This document shows positions 1 through 9,768 of a DNA stretch of 64,000 nucleotides, piece by piece. The notes beneath the pieces were generated by a model, which saw nothing but the letters and a program-made list of their open reading frames with translations, ran no database searches and had not been told where the DNA came from. Where the stretch lies: contig NZ_AONC01000021.1 in assembly GCF_000585215.1 (NCBI RefSeq), positions 50,814 to 114,813 on the forward strand, read 5' to 3'. The position numbers and the translations under genes are program-made. Numbering within the stretch: position 1 is the stretch's first letter; each line of letters opens with the position of its first letter. Source of the stretch: Imhoffiella purpurea (GTDB taxonomy: Bacteria > Pseudomonadota > Gammaproteobacteria > Chromatiales > Chromatiaceae).

Positions 1-209
1 ATGGGCGCAGACCACCGGGGAACCGTCTCGGAACCTGGACGCGCTGGCGGACGTCCGATCGTCATAGACATTCCTTCGCTACCCTTGAATCACGGCCGGT
101 CATGCCGGTTCCCATGCGCCCCGTCCACCGGCGTAACGGGAGACCCGACGCCTCGTGGATGAAGCGAGTCGCGCACCCCGGGAACGGGTTCCTGATACAT
201 TAACATTCT

Positions 210-1907
210 ATGGAACTCAGCAGCTTCGTCTTCTCGGCCATCGTCCTGCTCACAGCGGCGGCGGTTTCGGTCGCGCTCTTCAAGCACCTGGGGCTGGGCT
301 CGATCCTGGGGCTCCTGGTAGCCGGTATCGTGGTGGGTCCGCATTCGCCCGGCCCCTATGTCACCGAACATGTGGACGACGTCCGCAACTTCACCGAACT
401 CGGCGTGGTGCTGCTGCTCTTCATGATCGGGCTCGAGATGCAGCCCAAGCGTCTCTGGGCGCTGCGCCGCGAGGTCTTCGGGCTGGGGACCATCCAGATC
501 CTGATCAGCGGTCTGGCCATCTCGGCCTACATCTCGCTCTACGAGACCTCCTGGCAGGCCACGCTCATCATCGGGATGACGCTGGCGCTGTCCTCGACGG
601 CACTGGTGATGCAGCTGCTGCACGAACGCGGGGATCTGGCGACCCGTCACGGCAACGCCGCCTTCGCCGTGCTGCTGATGCAGGATCTGGCCGTGGTGCC
701 CATGCTCGCCATCGTGCCCCTGCTCTCGGACCTGGGCACGGCAGCCACGCCCTCGATCGGACGCCAGTCCCTGATACTGCTCGGCATGCTCGGCATGCTC
801 GTCCTGCTCGGTCGCTACCTGGTACCCTTCGCGCTCGAGCGTCTCCTGCGTCAGAACAACCGCGAGGCCTTCGCCCTGGTCGTGATGCTGGCGGTCCTGC
901 TGGCCGCCTGGGCCATGCACGAGGCCGGGCTCTCGATGGCGCTCGGGGCCTTCCTGATGGGCATGCTGCTCTCGACCTCGCGCTTCAACTTCCAGATCCA
1001 GGCCTATATCGAGCCCTTCAAGGGGCTCTTGATGAGCCTCTTCTTCGTCGCGGTCGGCATGTCGATCGACCTGCCGGCCATCGCCTCCGAGCCCTGGCTG
1101 CTGGCCCAGCACGTGCTGGTGATCCTGGCGCTCAAGCTCGCCGTGCTCTTCCTCATCGCACTGGCCTTCGGCCTGCCGCGCGGGGTGGCGACCCGGATGG
1201 CCTTCCTGCTCGCCCAGAACGGCGAATTCGGCTTCGTGCTCTTCGGCTTCGCCAAGGCGCTCGGCGTGATCGATGCGCACACCTTCGCGATCGCCGTCAG
1301 CGTCATCTCTGTGAGCATGCTGATGACCCCAATGCTGGTGCGGCTGGGAGACGCCTTGGCCCGCCGCGCCGAGCGGCGCAAGAACGATACGCCCGAGTTC
1401 GATTTCGAGGCCACCGGCATCCAGCCCCAGGGGCGCGTCGTCATCGGCGGCTACGGCCGGGTCGGGCACACCATCGCAACCCTCCTCGAGGTCAACCAGA
1501 TCCCCTTCATCGCCTTCGACAGCAACCCGACCAACGTCGACCGCGGCGTGCGCGACGGCCGCGCCGTCTTCTACGGCGACATCGGCGACCTGGAGCTCCT
1601 CACCGCGGCCCAGGTCGGCAATGCCGCGCTGGTGATCCTCACCATCGACCACGGCCCCACTGCGCTGAGGGCGGTCTCGCACATCCGCACCGCCTACCCA
1701 CACGTCCCGGTGATCGCGCGAGCCCGCGACCTGGAGGCCTGCGGCAGCCTGATCCGCGCTGGCGCCTCGCGCGCCTATCCCGAGGCGATCGAGAGCAGCC
1801 TGCGTCTCGGCGCCGAGGCGCTGCAGATGCTCGGCGTACCGACCGGCGACGTGGACTCGCTGCTCCAGGGCGTGCGCAGCCAGGGCTATGTCCAGGTCGC
1901 CGAGTGA
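210..1907 (+). CDS. Kef-type monovalent cation:proton antiporter (CPA2) with TrkA-N domain
   Basis: 565-aa inner-membrane antiporter expected to exchange K+ (or Na+) for H+. Residues 1-380 are a dense series of hydrophobic segments typical of the Na+/H+ exchanger fold, with the stretch LLLFMIGLEM near residue 75 that is common in KefB/KefC relatives. From about residue 410 a Rossmann TrkA-N domain begins with GGYGRVG (nucleotide-binding GxGxxG), followed by an acidic end of strand 2 (FDSNP). Length matches KefB/YbaL-type proteins. No strong ribosome-binding site is visible before the ATG. Family is sure; the transported ion and any glutathione gating are not visible in the sequence. Confidence 0.93.
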   Translation: MELSSFVFSAIVLLTAAAVSVALFKHLGLGSILGLLVAGIVVGPHSPGPYVTEHVDDVRNFTELGVVLLLFMIGLEMQPKRLWALRREVFGLGTIQILISGLAISAYISLYETSWQATLIIGMTLALSSTALVMQLLHERGDLATRHGNAAFAVLLMQDLAVVPMLAIVPLLSDLGTAATPSIGRQSLILLGMLGMLVLLGRYLVPFALERLLRQNNREAFALVVMLAVLLAAWAMHEAGLSMALGAFLMGMLLSTSRFNFQIQAYIEPFKGLLMSLFFVAVGMSIDLPAIASEPWLLAQHVLVILALKLAVLFLIALAFGLPRGVATRMAFLLAQNGEFGFVLFGFAKALGVIDAHTFAIAVSVISVSMLMTPMLVRLGDALARRAERRKNDTPEFDFEATGIQPQGRVVIGGYGRVGHTIATLLEVNQIPFIAFDSNPTNVDRGVRDGRAVFYGDIGDLELLTAAQVGNAALVILTIDHGPTALRAVSHIRTAYPHVPVIARARDLEACGSLIRAGASRAYPEAIESSLRLGAEALQMLGVPTGDVDSLLQGVRSQGYVQVAE

Positions 1908-2024
1908 GCCTGCGGACAGCCCGATATCCCAGTGTCCGGGTCGGATCTGGTTGCCGTCACCCGGCAAACTCAGTAGGCTTCTCAGCTGCCTAAGAAAATC
2001 GATATATCGGGGGACCCGCTCCAG

Positions 2025-2690
2025 ATGGAAGAGAGTACCGAGCTCGCTCGCTTCAATATGATCCACCAGCAGATCCGCCCCTGGGGTGTCCTGGACGAGC
2101 GCGTACTGGAAACGATGGCCGAGATCCCGCGCGAGTCGTTCGTTCCGGACGCCTATCGCGGCTTGGCCTATGCCGACATCGAGGTTCCGATCGGCATCGA
2201 CAATTGCATGCTCGCGCCCAAGGTCGTCGGGCGCCTGCTGCAGGCGCTCGCGGTGAAACCGGGCGACAAGACCCTGGAGATCGGCACCGGCAGCGGCTAT
2301 CTCAGCGCCTGTCTGAGCCGGCTGGGGGCGCGGGTCGTCAGTCTCGAGATCGACCCCGTCCTGGCCAATGCGGCACGCGCACGGCTCGAGCGCCTGGAGT
2401 TCGCCCGCATCGAGGTCAGGGAGGCCGACGGCCTGGCCGGCCCGGTCCAGGGCGGCCCCTTCGAGGCCATCGCGGTGACCGGTTCCATGCCCACGGACGC
2501 GGCGCTCGGCATGCTGCGGGACCAGCTCGCGGTCGGCGGCCGGCTATTCTGCGTGATCGGAGAGGAGCCGGCCATGCGGGCCATCCTCGTCACCCGGACC
2601 TCCCAGACCGGCTTCCGGCAACAGGCTCTGTTCGAGACCAGCCTCCCCTCACTGCTCAACGTCGTCGAGCCCGCCGGGTTCGAATTCTGA
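2025..2690 (+). CDS. Protein-L-isoaspartate O-methyltransferase family (Pcm-like)
   Basis: 221-aa SAM-dependent methyltransferase. Motif I (LEIGTGSGYLSACL, about residues 85-98) and the acidic LEID end of strand 2 define the SAM pocket; the N-terminal PRESFVP stretch is typical of the isoaspartyl methyltransferase family. Such proteins repair isoaspartyl residues by methylating the abnormal side chain in the cytoplasm. Divergent paralogues of this family that lie beside outer-membrane efflux genes are common in gammaproteobacteria, so the repair function is likely but not certain. It is followed directly by a strong hairpin. Confidence 0.88.
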   Translation: MEESTELARFNMIHQQIRPWGVLDERVLETMAEIPRESFVPDAYRGLAYADIEVPIGIDNCMLAPKVVGRLLQALAVKPGDKTLEIGTGSGYLSACLSRLGARVVSLEIDPVLANAARARLERLEFARIEVREADGLAGPVQGGPFEAIAVTGSMPTDAALGMLRDQLAVGGRLFCVIGEEPAMRAILVTRTSQTGFRQQALFETSLPSLLNVVEPAGFEF

Positions 2691-2693
2691 TCC

Positions 2694-2736
2694 AATCCCG
2701 AATGCGGCTCGACTTGCGCGAGCCGCATTCGGGATT
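2694..2736 (+). terminator. Strong stem-loop, probable transcription terminator after the methyltransferase gene
   Basis: Perfect 18-bp inverted repeat (arms 2694-2711 and 2719-2736) with a 7-nt loop, starting 4 nt after the stop codon at 2690. The stem is GC-rich, but the T-rich tract expected of an intrinsic terminator is weak, so it could also be a stability or bidirectional element. Confidence 0.7.
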
Positions 2737-2848
2737 CCCTCGACTATTGTTCATTCCAATTCTTGATCTTTGCCAGCTTAATAGCGCACACTCCTTCGAC
2801 CGCCCATAAGCGGGTCAATAAATACTAATTCGTCGGAGGACATACGCC

Positions 2849-3427
2849 ATGAGCATCCATCAGGCCCAGATGCCGCTGTGCCAGCGGGCATCCTCGCAAT
2901 TGCTCATCATCGACGCCCAAGAACGTCTCGCCGCCGCCATGCCCGCGGACGAGCTCGATGCGGTGGTCGAAAACATCAACCGCCTGGTGACCGCCGCCAA
3001 GATCCTCGGGATCCCGGTCATCGCGACCCAGCACTATTCCAAGGGGCTCGGCCCGATCATCGAGGACATCCGCGGCAACATGCCCGACACGGCGGACCCG
3101 ACCGAGAAGACCGCCTTTTCCTGCTGCACCGCCCCGGGCTTCGAGCGCAACATCTCATCACATCCCGAGCGCCGCCAGCTGATCGTGGTGGGCATGGAGG
3201 CGCATATCTGCATCGTGCAGACCGTTTCGGGTCTGCAGCGCTGGGGCTATCAGGTCTTCGTGCCCGCCGACGGCATCATCTCGCGCAAGCCGGCCTACAA
3301 GGAGAACGTGCTCGAGCGCATGCGTCACTGTGGCATCCAGGTGGTCTGCACCGAGTCGGTCGGCTTCGAATGGATCGGCGACTCGACCGCCGCCGAATTC
3401 CGCGACGTCTGGTCGTTGTTCAAGTAA
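2849..3427 (+). CDS. Isochorismatase-family cysteine hydrolase
   Basis: 192-aa alpha/beta hydrolase of the isochorismatase/nicotinamidase superfamily. The expected triad is visible as Asp22 (LLIIDAQE), Lys87 (TEKTAFSC) and Cys121 (GMEAHICI). The ATG follows a clear GGAGG at about 2835-2839. In this superfamily Asp-Lys-Cys hydrolases act on nicotinamide, ureidoacrylate, isochorismate or similar amides and ethers. The sequence resembles the generic YcaC-like branch and nothing nearby fixes a substrate. Confidence 0.88.
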   Translation: MSIHQAQMPLCQRASSQLLIIDAQERLAAAMPADELDAVVENINRLVTAAKILGIPVIATQHYSKGLGPIIEDIRGNMPDTADPTEKTAFSCCTAPGFERNISSHPERRQLIVVGMEAHICIVQTVSGLQRWGYQVFVPADGIISRKPAYKENVLERMRHCGIQVVCTESVGFEWIGDSTAAEFRDVWSLFK

Positions 3428-3479
3428 AAGAGCTTCCGGCCGGCCGCCAGCGACCGGCTTCCAGCGGCGGATACCCCAT

Positions 3480-4802
3480 TCAGCTGGCAGCTGGAGGCTG
3501 GAGGCCGACCGCTTCCTCGATCACCTCCAGGAGACGATCCAGGGCGCCCCGATTGCGCTCGACCACGGCCAGGCCCCGCGCGCCCACCTCGGCGCGCAGG
3601 GCCGCGTCGGCGAGCCATGTCCGCAGACGCTCGGCGAGCGCCTCGGCATCGGGAACCCGCTCCGCTCCGCCCGCCTCCAGCATCATCTCGGTGATGGCGG
3701 CGAAATTGAAGGTATGTGGCCCGACCAGGACCGGGACGCCGGATGCGGCGGCCTCCAGCAGATTGTGCCCCCCGATCGGCACCAGACTGCCGCCGATGAA
3801 GGCCACGTCACCGGCGGCCAGCAAGGCCGGCAGCTCGCCCATGGTGTCGCCGAGAAAGACGGCCGTCTCCTCGCCGCAGACCTCCTGACGGCTGCGGCGA
3901 GCCAGCGCGAGCCCGTGCCGCGCGACCAGAGCGGCGACCCGGTCGAAGCGCTCCGGATGGCGCGGCACCAGGATCAGCAGGGCGCGCGGAATCCGCGCCA
4001 GGAGACGGCGATGCGCCTGGAGCAGCATGGACTCCTCGCCTTCGTGGGTGCTGGCCGCCACCCAGACCGGACGCTGTCCCCACAGCCGCCGCAGGGCCTC
4101 GGCGCAGTCGCGCTGACTGGCCGGCTGGCGCAGATCGAACTTGATGCTGCCGGTGACCCGCACCCGCTCGGGCGCGGCCCCCAGTGCCATGAATCGCTCC
4201 GCGTCGCCCCGGCTCTGGACCGCGATCCGGCTGAAACGCTCCAGGGTCTCGCGGCTCAGCTCCGCCACCCGGGCATAGCCATGCGCCGAGCGCTCGGACA
4301 GACGCGCGTTGGCCAGCACCACCGGGATCGCGCGCTGCTCGCAGGCCGCGAGCAGGTTGGGCCAGATCTCGGTCTCCATCACGATCGTCAGGCCGGGCCG
4401 GACCTGATCGAGAAAACGTCCGACGACGCCGGGCAGGTCATAGGGCGTATAGCGATGGGCCACACCCTCGCCGAACAGCTCGCCGAGCCGCTCGGCGCCC
4501 GTGGGCGTGGTGGTGGTGACCAGGATGCCGCTGTCCGGAAACCGGCTCTGAAGGCGGCGGATCATGGGACCGGCCGCCTGGACCTCTCCGACAGAGACGG
4601 CATGGATCCACACGGACGCCCTCGGTGCCGGCTCGCCCCAGGCCAGACGCTCGCCGACGCGGCGTCGATAGCCGGGCGCCTTGAGTCCGCGCCAATAGAG
4701 CCTCGCCAACGCCAGCGGGAGCGCCAGCCTCAGGATCAGGGTATAGAGCCCGCGCGTCGCCAGCCTCGGCCCGTCGTTGCGGACCACGCGCTCCTGCATC
4801 AT
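3480..4802 (-). CDS. waaA: 3-deoxy-D-manno-octulosonic acid (Kdo) transferase WaaA
   Basis: 440-aa GT30 glycosyltransferase that adds Kdo residues from CMP-Kdo to lipid IVA at the cytoplasmic face of the inner membrane, the first LPS core step. Recognisable blocks are the N-terminal hydrophobic anchor (about 18-38), [10 protein letters not shown] (65-74), METEIWPN, the acceptor-side motif, and [16 protein letters not shown] near residue 340 in the donor site. The start overlaps the stop of the upstream chemoreceptor gene in an ATGA, so the two are translationally coupled. hldE lies just beyond, making a small envelope-biogenesis block. Confidence 0.95.
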   Translation of the reverse strand: MMQERVVRNDGPRLATRGLYTLILRLALPLALARLYWRGLKAPGYRRRVGERLAWGEPAPRASVWIHAVSVGEVQAAGPMIRRLQSRFPDSGILVTTTTPTGAERLGELFGEGVAHRYTPYDLPGVVGRFLDQVRPGLTIVMETEIWPNLLAACEQRAIPVVLANARLSERSAHGYARVAELSRETLERFSRIAVQSRGDAERFMALGAAPERVRVTGSIKFDLRQPASQRDCAEALRRLWGQRPVWVAASTHEGEESMLLQAHRRLLARIPRALLILVPRHPERFDRVAALVARHGLALARRSRQEVCGEETAVFLGDTMGELPALLAAGDVAFIGGSLVPIGGHNLLEAAASGVPVLVGPHTFNFAAITEMMLEAGGAERVPDAEALAERLRTWLADAALRAEVGARGLAVVERNRGALDRLLEVIEEAVGLQPPAAS

Positions 4803-6508
4803 GCGATCAGCCGGTCGAGCAGTGCCTGCAGATGCTGCGACGCGTCCAGCATCTGCCGATTGAGCGCCTCGGCCTGATCTCGATCGGCCGCATCGTGGGC
4901 CTTGACCACCGATTTGCCCAGCTCGTGGACCTGCCGGTGATGGGCGTCGATCTCATTGAACAGCTGGTTGTCGGCGAACCGTGCCTGCCCCGGCCCCTTG
5001 TACCAGAGACCGAAGGTGCAATTCAGATGGTCCGGCAGCGAATCGGCGTCGATGCGCTCGCGCCCCATCTGATGCTGCTTGATGCGGCGCACGAAGAGCA
5101 TATGGGCGATCTTGGCCTTGTGGATGACGCTATTCACATTGTCCTCGCAATAGAACCGGCCGAGCGCGCCCTGCAGTTCCTGGAAGAGGGTCATCAGCTG
5201 CCCGGCCGTCGCCTCGGCCTGCTGCGACTGGGCCAGCGAGTCCTGGGTCAGGTCGTTGATCTGCGCGATGTTACGGGCCACCTCGTTGTTGGTCGCGGCC
5301 AGTTCCTCGGCCGCGGTGGCGATCTGGTCGATCTCGGAGCTGACCGCCTGAGCGCCGTCCAGGATGTCCTGCAGAACCAGGCCGGACCGGCCCGCCGCCT
5401 CGCTGCCACGCTCGGCCTCGCGCAATCCCTGCTGCATGGATTCGACCGCCGCCCCGGTCTCGGCCTGGATCGCCTGGATCATCCCGCCGACCTCCTGGGT
5501 CGCCTGATTGGTGCGGTTGGCCAGGGCTCGCACCTCATCGGCCACCACGGCGAATCCGCGTCCAACCTCGCCGGCGCGCGCGGCCTCGATCGCCGCGTTC
5601 AGGGCCAGCAGATTGGTCTGATCGGCGATCTCCTTGATGGTGCCGACGATGGTGCCGATCTCGTGCGACCGTACCCCGAGCGCCTCGACCGCCTCGGCCG
5701 AGCCTCGCACCCGCTCGGCGATGGCCTTCATGGTATCGACCGTCTCCCGCACCACCTCGGCCCCCTCGGAGGCGGTCCGGCTCGCCTGGCGGGAGCGCTC
5801 CGCCGCATTGGTGCAGCTCTGGGCGATGCTGTCGGTGGTGACCGTCATCTCCTCGGTCGCGGCCGCCATGCCGGTCATGCGGTCGGCCGATTCCTGCACC
5901 CGTACCAGCGCCTGGTGCGCCTCCATCTCCAAGTGGAAGACGGAGTCCACCGCCACCGTGCTCTGGCCGTGGACATCGCCCAACATCTCGCGAAGCCGGG
6001 CGTGGAAGGAGGCCAGCGCCTGGGCCACACCGCCCAGCGCGAGCCGATCGTTCATGGCATCCGACCGATCCCAGTCGAGCTGGCCATTGGCCAGCCTGGC
6101 GAGCAGGCTCTCCAAGGCCGATAGCGGACGAGTGATGGAGCGGGCGACAGCGGACGTGATCAGGGCGAAAAGGACCAGGAACAGCGGAATGAAGACATGC
6201 ACCCCTGACTTCAGACGGGCGAATCCCGCATCCACGGCATCCTCCGCCACGCTCCGAGCGTCGGCGGCAAGCCCCGATAGACGGGCGACCCGATCGCGCG
6301 TCACCGTCCCGCCGCGATCGAGCTCGGCCAGCAGGTCGGCGGCCTGCCGGTCGAGCTCCGACATGCGCTCGACCGTCTCGATGGTCGAGCGCTCGAGCCC
6401 GTTCAGCGAAACCAGAAAAGCTGCATACCCACCGAGGAGAACGACGAGAACGAAGGCCAGGATCAGAGAGAACCGATGGGATACCTTCAGGCCGAGGAAA
6501 GGGTTCAT
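4799..6508 (-). CDS. Methyl-accepting chemotaxis protein with C-terminal CZB (zinc-binding) domain
   Basis: 569-aa transducer. TM1 lies at about residues 13-33 and TM2 near 108-125 with a short periplasmic segment between them; a HAMP region follows ([16 protein letters not shown]). The signalling tip shows the canonical [20 protein letters not shown] hairpin at about 295-315. The C-terminal about 120 residues carry a CZB pattern: His in KIAHMLF, Cys in CTFGLWY, and two His in [11 protein letters not shown] receptors bind zinc and sense oxidants or zinc. ATG at 6508 is preferred; a TTG 18 nt upstream is the alternative. It is translationally coupled to waaA. Confidence 0.92.
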   Translation of the reverse strand: MNPFLGLKVSHRFSLILAFVLVVLLGGYAAFLVSLNGLERSTIETVERMSELDRQAADLLAELDRGGTVTRDRVARLSGLAADARSVAEDAVDAGFARLKSGVHVFIPLFLVLFALITSAVARSITRPLSALESLLARLANGQLDWDRSDAMNDRLALGGVAQALASFHARLREMLGDVHGQSTVAVDSVFHLEMEAHQALVRVQESADRMTGMAAATEEMTVTTDSIAQSCTNAAERSRQASRTASEGAEVVRETVDTMKAIAERVRGSAEAVEALGVRSHEIGTIVGTIKEIADQTNLLALNAAIEAARAGEVGRGFAVVADEVRALANRTNQATQEVGGMIQAIQAETGAAVESMQQGLREAERGSEAAGRSGLVLQDILDGAQAVSSEIDQIATAAEELAATNNEVARNIAQINDLTQDSLAQSQQAEATAGQLMTLFQELQGALGRFYCEDNVNSVIHKAKIAHMLFVRRIKQHQMGRERIDADSLPDHLNCTFGLWYKGPGQARFADNQLFNEIDAHHRQVHELGKSVVKAHDAADRDQAEALNRQMLDASQHLQALLDRLIA

Positions 6509-6601
6509 GAGGCTTGCCTGCCGCAATAGACGCTAGTGTAGACAGAGTACGGGCAAAATATGACGCGGGGCCGTCCTACGCGGCGCGGCCGGGCTCTCGG
6601 A

Positions 6602-8032
6602 TCAATCATCGCGGATGGCCCCGATGATACGGCTGGTGGACCGCCCCGGAAGGAACGCCAGGATCCGCACCTCGCCGCCATTGGCTCGGACGCATCCGGC
6701 GCCGGCGATCTGGTCCGGTCGATAGTCGCCTCCCTTGACCAGCAGATCCGGCTTGACCCGGCAGATGAGCGATTCAGGGGTATCCTCGCCGAAGGCGCAG
6801 ACCCAATCCACCGACGACAGCCCGGCCAGAACCGCCATGCGCTGCTCGACGCCGTTGATCGGCCGGCCCTCGCCCTTCAGACGCCGCACCGAGTCGTCGT
6901 CGTTGACCGCGACGATGAGGCGGTCACCCAGCCGTCTGGCCTGCTGGAGATAGGCGACGTGCCCCTCGTGCAGGATATCGAAACAGCCGTTGGTCATGAC
7001 CAGACGCTCGCCGCGCGCCTGTGCTTCGACCGCCGCCGCGACCAGGGCCTCCTGATCGAGAATGGCGTGCCACTCGGCACCCATATAAGCGCGCTCCAAC
7101 TCTCGCGCCCCAACGGTCGCCGTGCCCAGTTTGCCGACCGCGAGCCCGGCGGCGCAATTGGCCAGTGCGCAGGATTCCTCGATCCCGACTCCGGCCGCCA
7201 GTGCTGCGGCCAAGGTCGCGATCACCGTATCGCCCGCGCCGGTCACGTCGAACACCTCGCGCGCCTGGGTCGGCAGATGCAGCGCCTCGACATCGGCGCG
7301 CACCAGCAGCATCCCACGCTCGCCGAGCGTCACCAGCATGGCGTCCAGATCCAGTTCGTCGCGCAGATTGTGCACGCGCTCGACCAGAACGGCGTCGTCG
7401 CCACAGACACCCACGACCTCCTCTAGTTCCCCCCGGTTCGGCGTCAACAGGGTCGCACCCCGATAACGGACGAAATCGCGCCCCTTTGGATCGACCAGGA
7501 CCGGCTTGTCCAGCGCGCGCGCCAGCCGGATCAGCGGCTGGGGATCGGCCAGGGTGCCCTTGGCATAGTCGGATAGGAGCAGCAGATCCGCATCCGCCAG
7601 CGCCGCCTCGATCATCGATGGCAGGGGATCCTCGCCGAGCGGGGTCAGAGACCGCTCGAAGTCGAGCCGAATCAGCTGCTGATGATGGCTGAGCACCCTC
7701 AGCTTGGTGATGGTCGGCAGATCGGCGCGCCTGTGCAGCCGGGCCCGGATCCCCCGCCCGGCGAGCCGTTCGGCGAGGATGTCGGCCGCCTCGTCCGCCC
7801 CGGTGACCCCGGCGAGCGAGGTTCTCACGCCAAGCGCCGCCAGGTTGAGCGCCACGTTGGCCGCGCCGCCCGGCCGGTCCTCGACCCGATCCACGTGCAC
7901 CACGGGCACGGGCGCCTCGGGCGAGATGCGCCGGGTCGCCCCGGTCCAATAGCGGTCGAGCATCAGATCGCCCGCCACCAGCACGCGGGCGCGGGAGAAA
8001 TCGGGAAAGACAGGGACGGAAATGGCGTTCAA
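6602..8032 (-). CDS. hldE: Bifunctional D-beta-D-heptose 7-phosphate kinase / heptose 1-phosphate adenylyltransferase
   Basis: 476-aa cytoplasmic enzyme supplying ADP-heptose for the LPS inner core. Residues 1-320 form a PfkB/ribokinase domain with a glycine pair motif (RPGGAANVALNLA) and the catalytic DVTGAGDT. Residues 345-476 form a nucleotidyltransferase domain beginning with TNGCFDILHEGHVAYLQQA, which contains the HxGH signature. Full length relative to E. coli HldE (477 aa). It sits upstream of the chemoreceptor-waaA pair on the same strand. Confidence 0.97.
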   Translation of the reverse strand: MNAISVPVFPDFSRARVLVAGDLMLDRYWTGATRRISPEAPVPVVHVDRVEDRPGGAANVALNLAALGVRTSLAGVTGADEAADILAERLAGRGIRARLHRRADLPTITKLRVLSHHQQLIRLDFERSLTPLGEDPLPSMIEAALADADLLLLSDYAKGTLADPQPLIRLARALDKPVLVDPKGRDFVRYRGATLLTPNRGELEEVVGVCGDDAVLVERVHNLRDELDLDAMLVTLGERGMLLVRADVEALHLPTQAREVFDVTGAGDTVIATLAAALAAGVGIEESCALANCAAGLAVGKLGTATVGARELERAYMGAEWHAILDQEALVAAAVEAQARGERLVMTNGCFDILHEGHVAYLQQARRLGDRLIVAVNDDDSVRRLKGEGRPINGVEQRMAVLAGLSSVDWVCAFGEDTPESLICRVKPDLLVKGGDYRPDQIAGAGCVRANGGEVRILAFLPGRSTSRIIGAIRDD

Positions 8033-8100
8033 GACCGCAGGATCTCAGCGAAACGATGGAGCCAGTCTAGCTTGAGGCCGAGCATTCTGGCCAGGACGGG

Positions 8101-8871
8101 CTAATCGCGGGGGAGACTCGCGCGCCATTCGGCCAGCGCCGGCTTGGGCGCGTTCTTGAAGGCGAGCTTCCACCAGTAGCCGATCAGATTGTCGCCGTAG
8201 GAGATGGCCTTGCGCGGCAGGACCAGCGGATGATCGAGCCCCGTTGCGGCACCGCGCAGGCAGGTGGTGGCGCTGCGATAGCCAGCCTCGGCGGCCAGCT
8301 CTACCGTCTCGCGGTCGAAGCTGCCGAAGGGATAGCAGAGATGCTCGACCGGCTCGCCGAGCACGTCCTCCAGCACCGACCGGCTCTCGGCCAGCTCGCG
8401 CACCTTGGTCGCACGGTCGACCTCGGCGAGTTTCACATGGTCGAGCGTATGGGAGCCGACGGTGATGCCGGCCTTGCGCATGGCCCGCAACCGCTCCCCG
8501 CTCATCAGGGTCGGGATGGGCCGGCCCGGATCCTTGCCGAACCATTCGGCCGAGCGTCCGAGCCAGCCGCCGATGGCATAGAGCACGGCAGGGAAACCAT
8601 GACGCTGCAGCACCGGCAATGCATGGTCGGCGAAGTTGTCGTAGGCGTCGTCGAAGGTGAGCACCACCGCCCTGGGCGGCGTGGGACGCTCGCCGCTCAG
8701 ACAGGCCAGCGCCTCCTCCAGCCCCAGCACCGAGTAGCCGAGCAGGTCAAGGAATCCCATCTGATGCGCGAACTGGCGATGATCGCAGTAATTCGCACGA
8801 TGCGCCTTCATCGGCGCGAACGCGCCGACCTGGTGATACATCAATATGGAGATGCCCGGCGATTCGCTCAT
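8101..8871 (-). CDS. Polysaccharide deacetylase (NodB-type) family protein
   Basis: 256-aa CE4-type deacetylase. Metal-binding and catalytic motifs are visible: LTFDDAYDNF (motif 1, TFDD), SHTLDHVKL (motif 2, SHTxxH) and CYPFGSFD. No signal peptide is obvious, so it is probably cytoplasmic or peripheral. ATG 8871 was chosen because the longer reading frame upstream overlaps the preceding gene; with this start, stop and start overlap as ATGA. Substrate is unknown; homologues act on N-acetylated glycans of capsule or LPS. Its coupling to a hydrogenase-like subunit is unusual. Confidence 0.88.
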   Translation of the reverse strand: MSESPGISILMYHQVGAFAPMKAHRANYCDHRQFAHQMGFLDLLGYSVLGLEEALACLSGERPTPPRAVVLTFDDAYDNFADHALPVLQRHGFPAVLYAIGGWLGRSAEWFGKDPGRPIPTLMSGERLRAMRKAGITVGSHTLDHVKLAEVDRATKVRELAESRSVLEDVLGEPVEHLCYPFGSFDRETVELAAEAGYRSATTCLRGAATGLDHPLVLPRKAISYGDNLIGYWWKLAFKNAPKPALAEWRASLPRD

Positions 8872-9386
8872 GCCGACCCTTCTCGCAGTGCCGCCAGCAA
8901 CCCCTGTAGCAGATCCACCGGCGTCGGCGGACAGCCCGGGATCTTCACGTCCACCGGGACGACGTTCTCCACCGCCCCGCAGCTCGCGTAGGAGACGCCG
9001 AACTCGCCACCGGTGCAGGCGCATTCTCCGGCCGCGATCACGAACTTGGGAGAGGGCGTCGCGCGCCAAGTCCGGCGTAGCGCGGTCTCCATGTGACGCG
9101 AGACCGGTCCTGTCACCAGCAGGGCATCGGCATGACGCGGCGAGGCGACGAAGTGGACGCCGAACCGCTCGACGTCGTGATAGGGGTTGTTGAGCGCATG
9201 GATCTCCAGCTCGCAGCCGTTGCAGGAGCCGGCATCCACCTGGCGAATCGCCAGACTGCGCCCGAACCGGGCATCGATGCGCCGGCGCAGCTCGATACCG
9301 ATGCGCTCGAGCTCGGCGTCCGTGGGATCCGAAACCGGCTCGGTGACGACGCCGGGGGTGAGCGATTGTTTGAGGATGCGGAACAT
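8868..9386 (-). CDS. NADH:quinone oxidoreductase subunit B / group 4 [NiFe]-hydrogenase small-subunit-like protein
   Basis: 172-aa protein of the 20-kDa NuoB/HyfI/EchC family. The Fe-S ligand pattern is seen as GSCNGCELEI (CxxC), a Cys in GECACTGG and a Cys in IPGCPPTP. In this family it holds the proximal [4Fe-4S] cluster that passes electrons to the large subunit. None of the usual partners (large subunit, membrane antiporter-like subunits, ferredoxin-like subunit) is beside it: upstream, after only about 100 bp, comes a toxin-antitoxin module and a broken IS. The short reading frame just upstream that ends NPDMNLPVL may be the tail of a lost partner. Confidence 0.85.
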   Translation of the reverse strand: MFRILKQSLTPGVVTEPVSDPTDAELERIGIELRRRIDARFGRSLAIRQVDAGSCNGCELEIHALNNPYHDVERFGVHFVASPRHADALLVTGPVSRHMETALRRTWRATPSPKFVIAAGECACTGGEFGVSYASCGAVENVVPVDVKIPGCPPTPVDLLQGLLAALREGSA

Positions 9387-9477
9387 GGTTAGAGGACCGG
9401 AAGATTCATGTCAGGGTTTGGCCGATGCGGAATGCCTTGGACCTGTTGACGCCCATGATGCCCACTCCTAGAATCCC

Positions 9478-9495
9478 TGTACGTTTTTCTGTACA
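9478..9495 (+). promoter_or_regulatory. Probable YefM operator (TGTAC repeats)
   Basis: TGTACG (9478-9483) and TGTACA (9490-9495) lie 22-39 bp before the yefM start. YefM-family antitoxins are known to autorepress by binding TGTACA cores, so this pair is the likely operator. Confidence 0.6.
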
Positions 9496-9516
9496 AATTA
9501 TGGCCCGGAGACTTCA

Positions 9517-9768
9517 GTGGACGCCATCAGCTATACCGCCGCGCGCGCCAATCTCGCGAAAACCATGGAAAAGGTCTGCGCGGACCACGCACCGGTCATC
9601 ATCACCCGCAAGAGCGAGACCCCGGTGGTCATGATCTCACTCGAAGACTATCAGGCCATGGAAGAAACCACCTATCTGCTTCGCTCGCCAGCCAATGCCA
9701 GACGTTTGCTCGAATCCATTTCGGAGCTCGAAAACGGCAATGGAACCGAGCGAGACCTCATGGAATGA
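9517..9768 (+). CDS. yefM: YefM-family antitoxin (Phd/YefM)
   Basis: 83-aa antitoxin starting at GTG 9517, preceded by CGGAG. The N-terminal half (AISYTAARANLAKTMEKVC ... VMISLEDYQAMEETTYLL) is the Phd/YefM DNA-binding and dimerisation fold; the C-terminal acidic tail wraps the toxin. It overlaps the toxin gene by four bases (ATGA). It neutralises YoeB and represses the operon through the TGTACA sites upstream. Confidence 0.93.
   Translation: MDAISYTAARANLAKTMEKVCADHAPVIITRKSETPVVMISLEDYQAMEETTYLLRSPANARRLLESISELENGNGTERDLME

Noticed and set aside
9478..9495. Two GTAC cores read as another VnfA site
   Set aside because: Spacing between the cores is 8 bp, not 6, no sigma-54 promoter follows, and TGTACA is the known YefM operator core directly before yefM.
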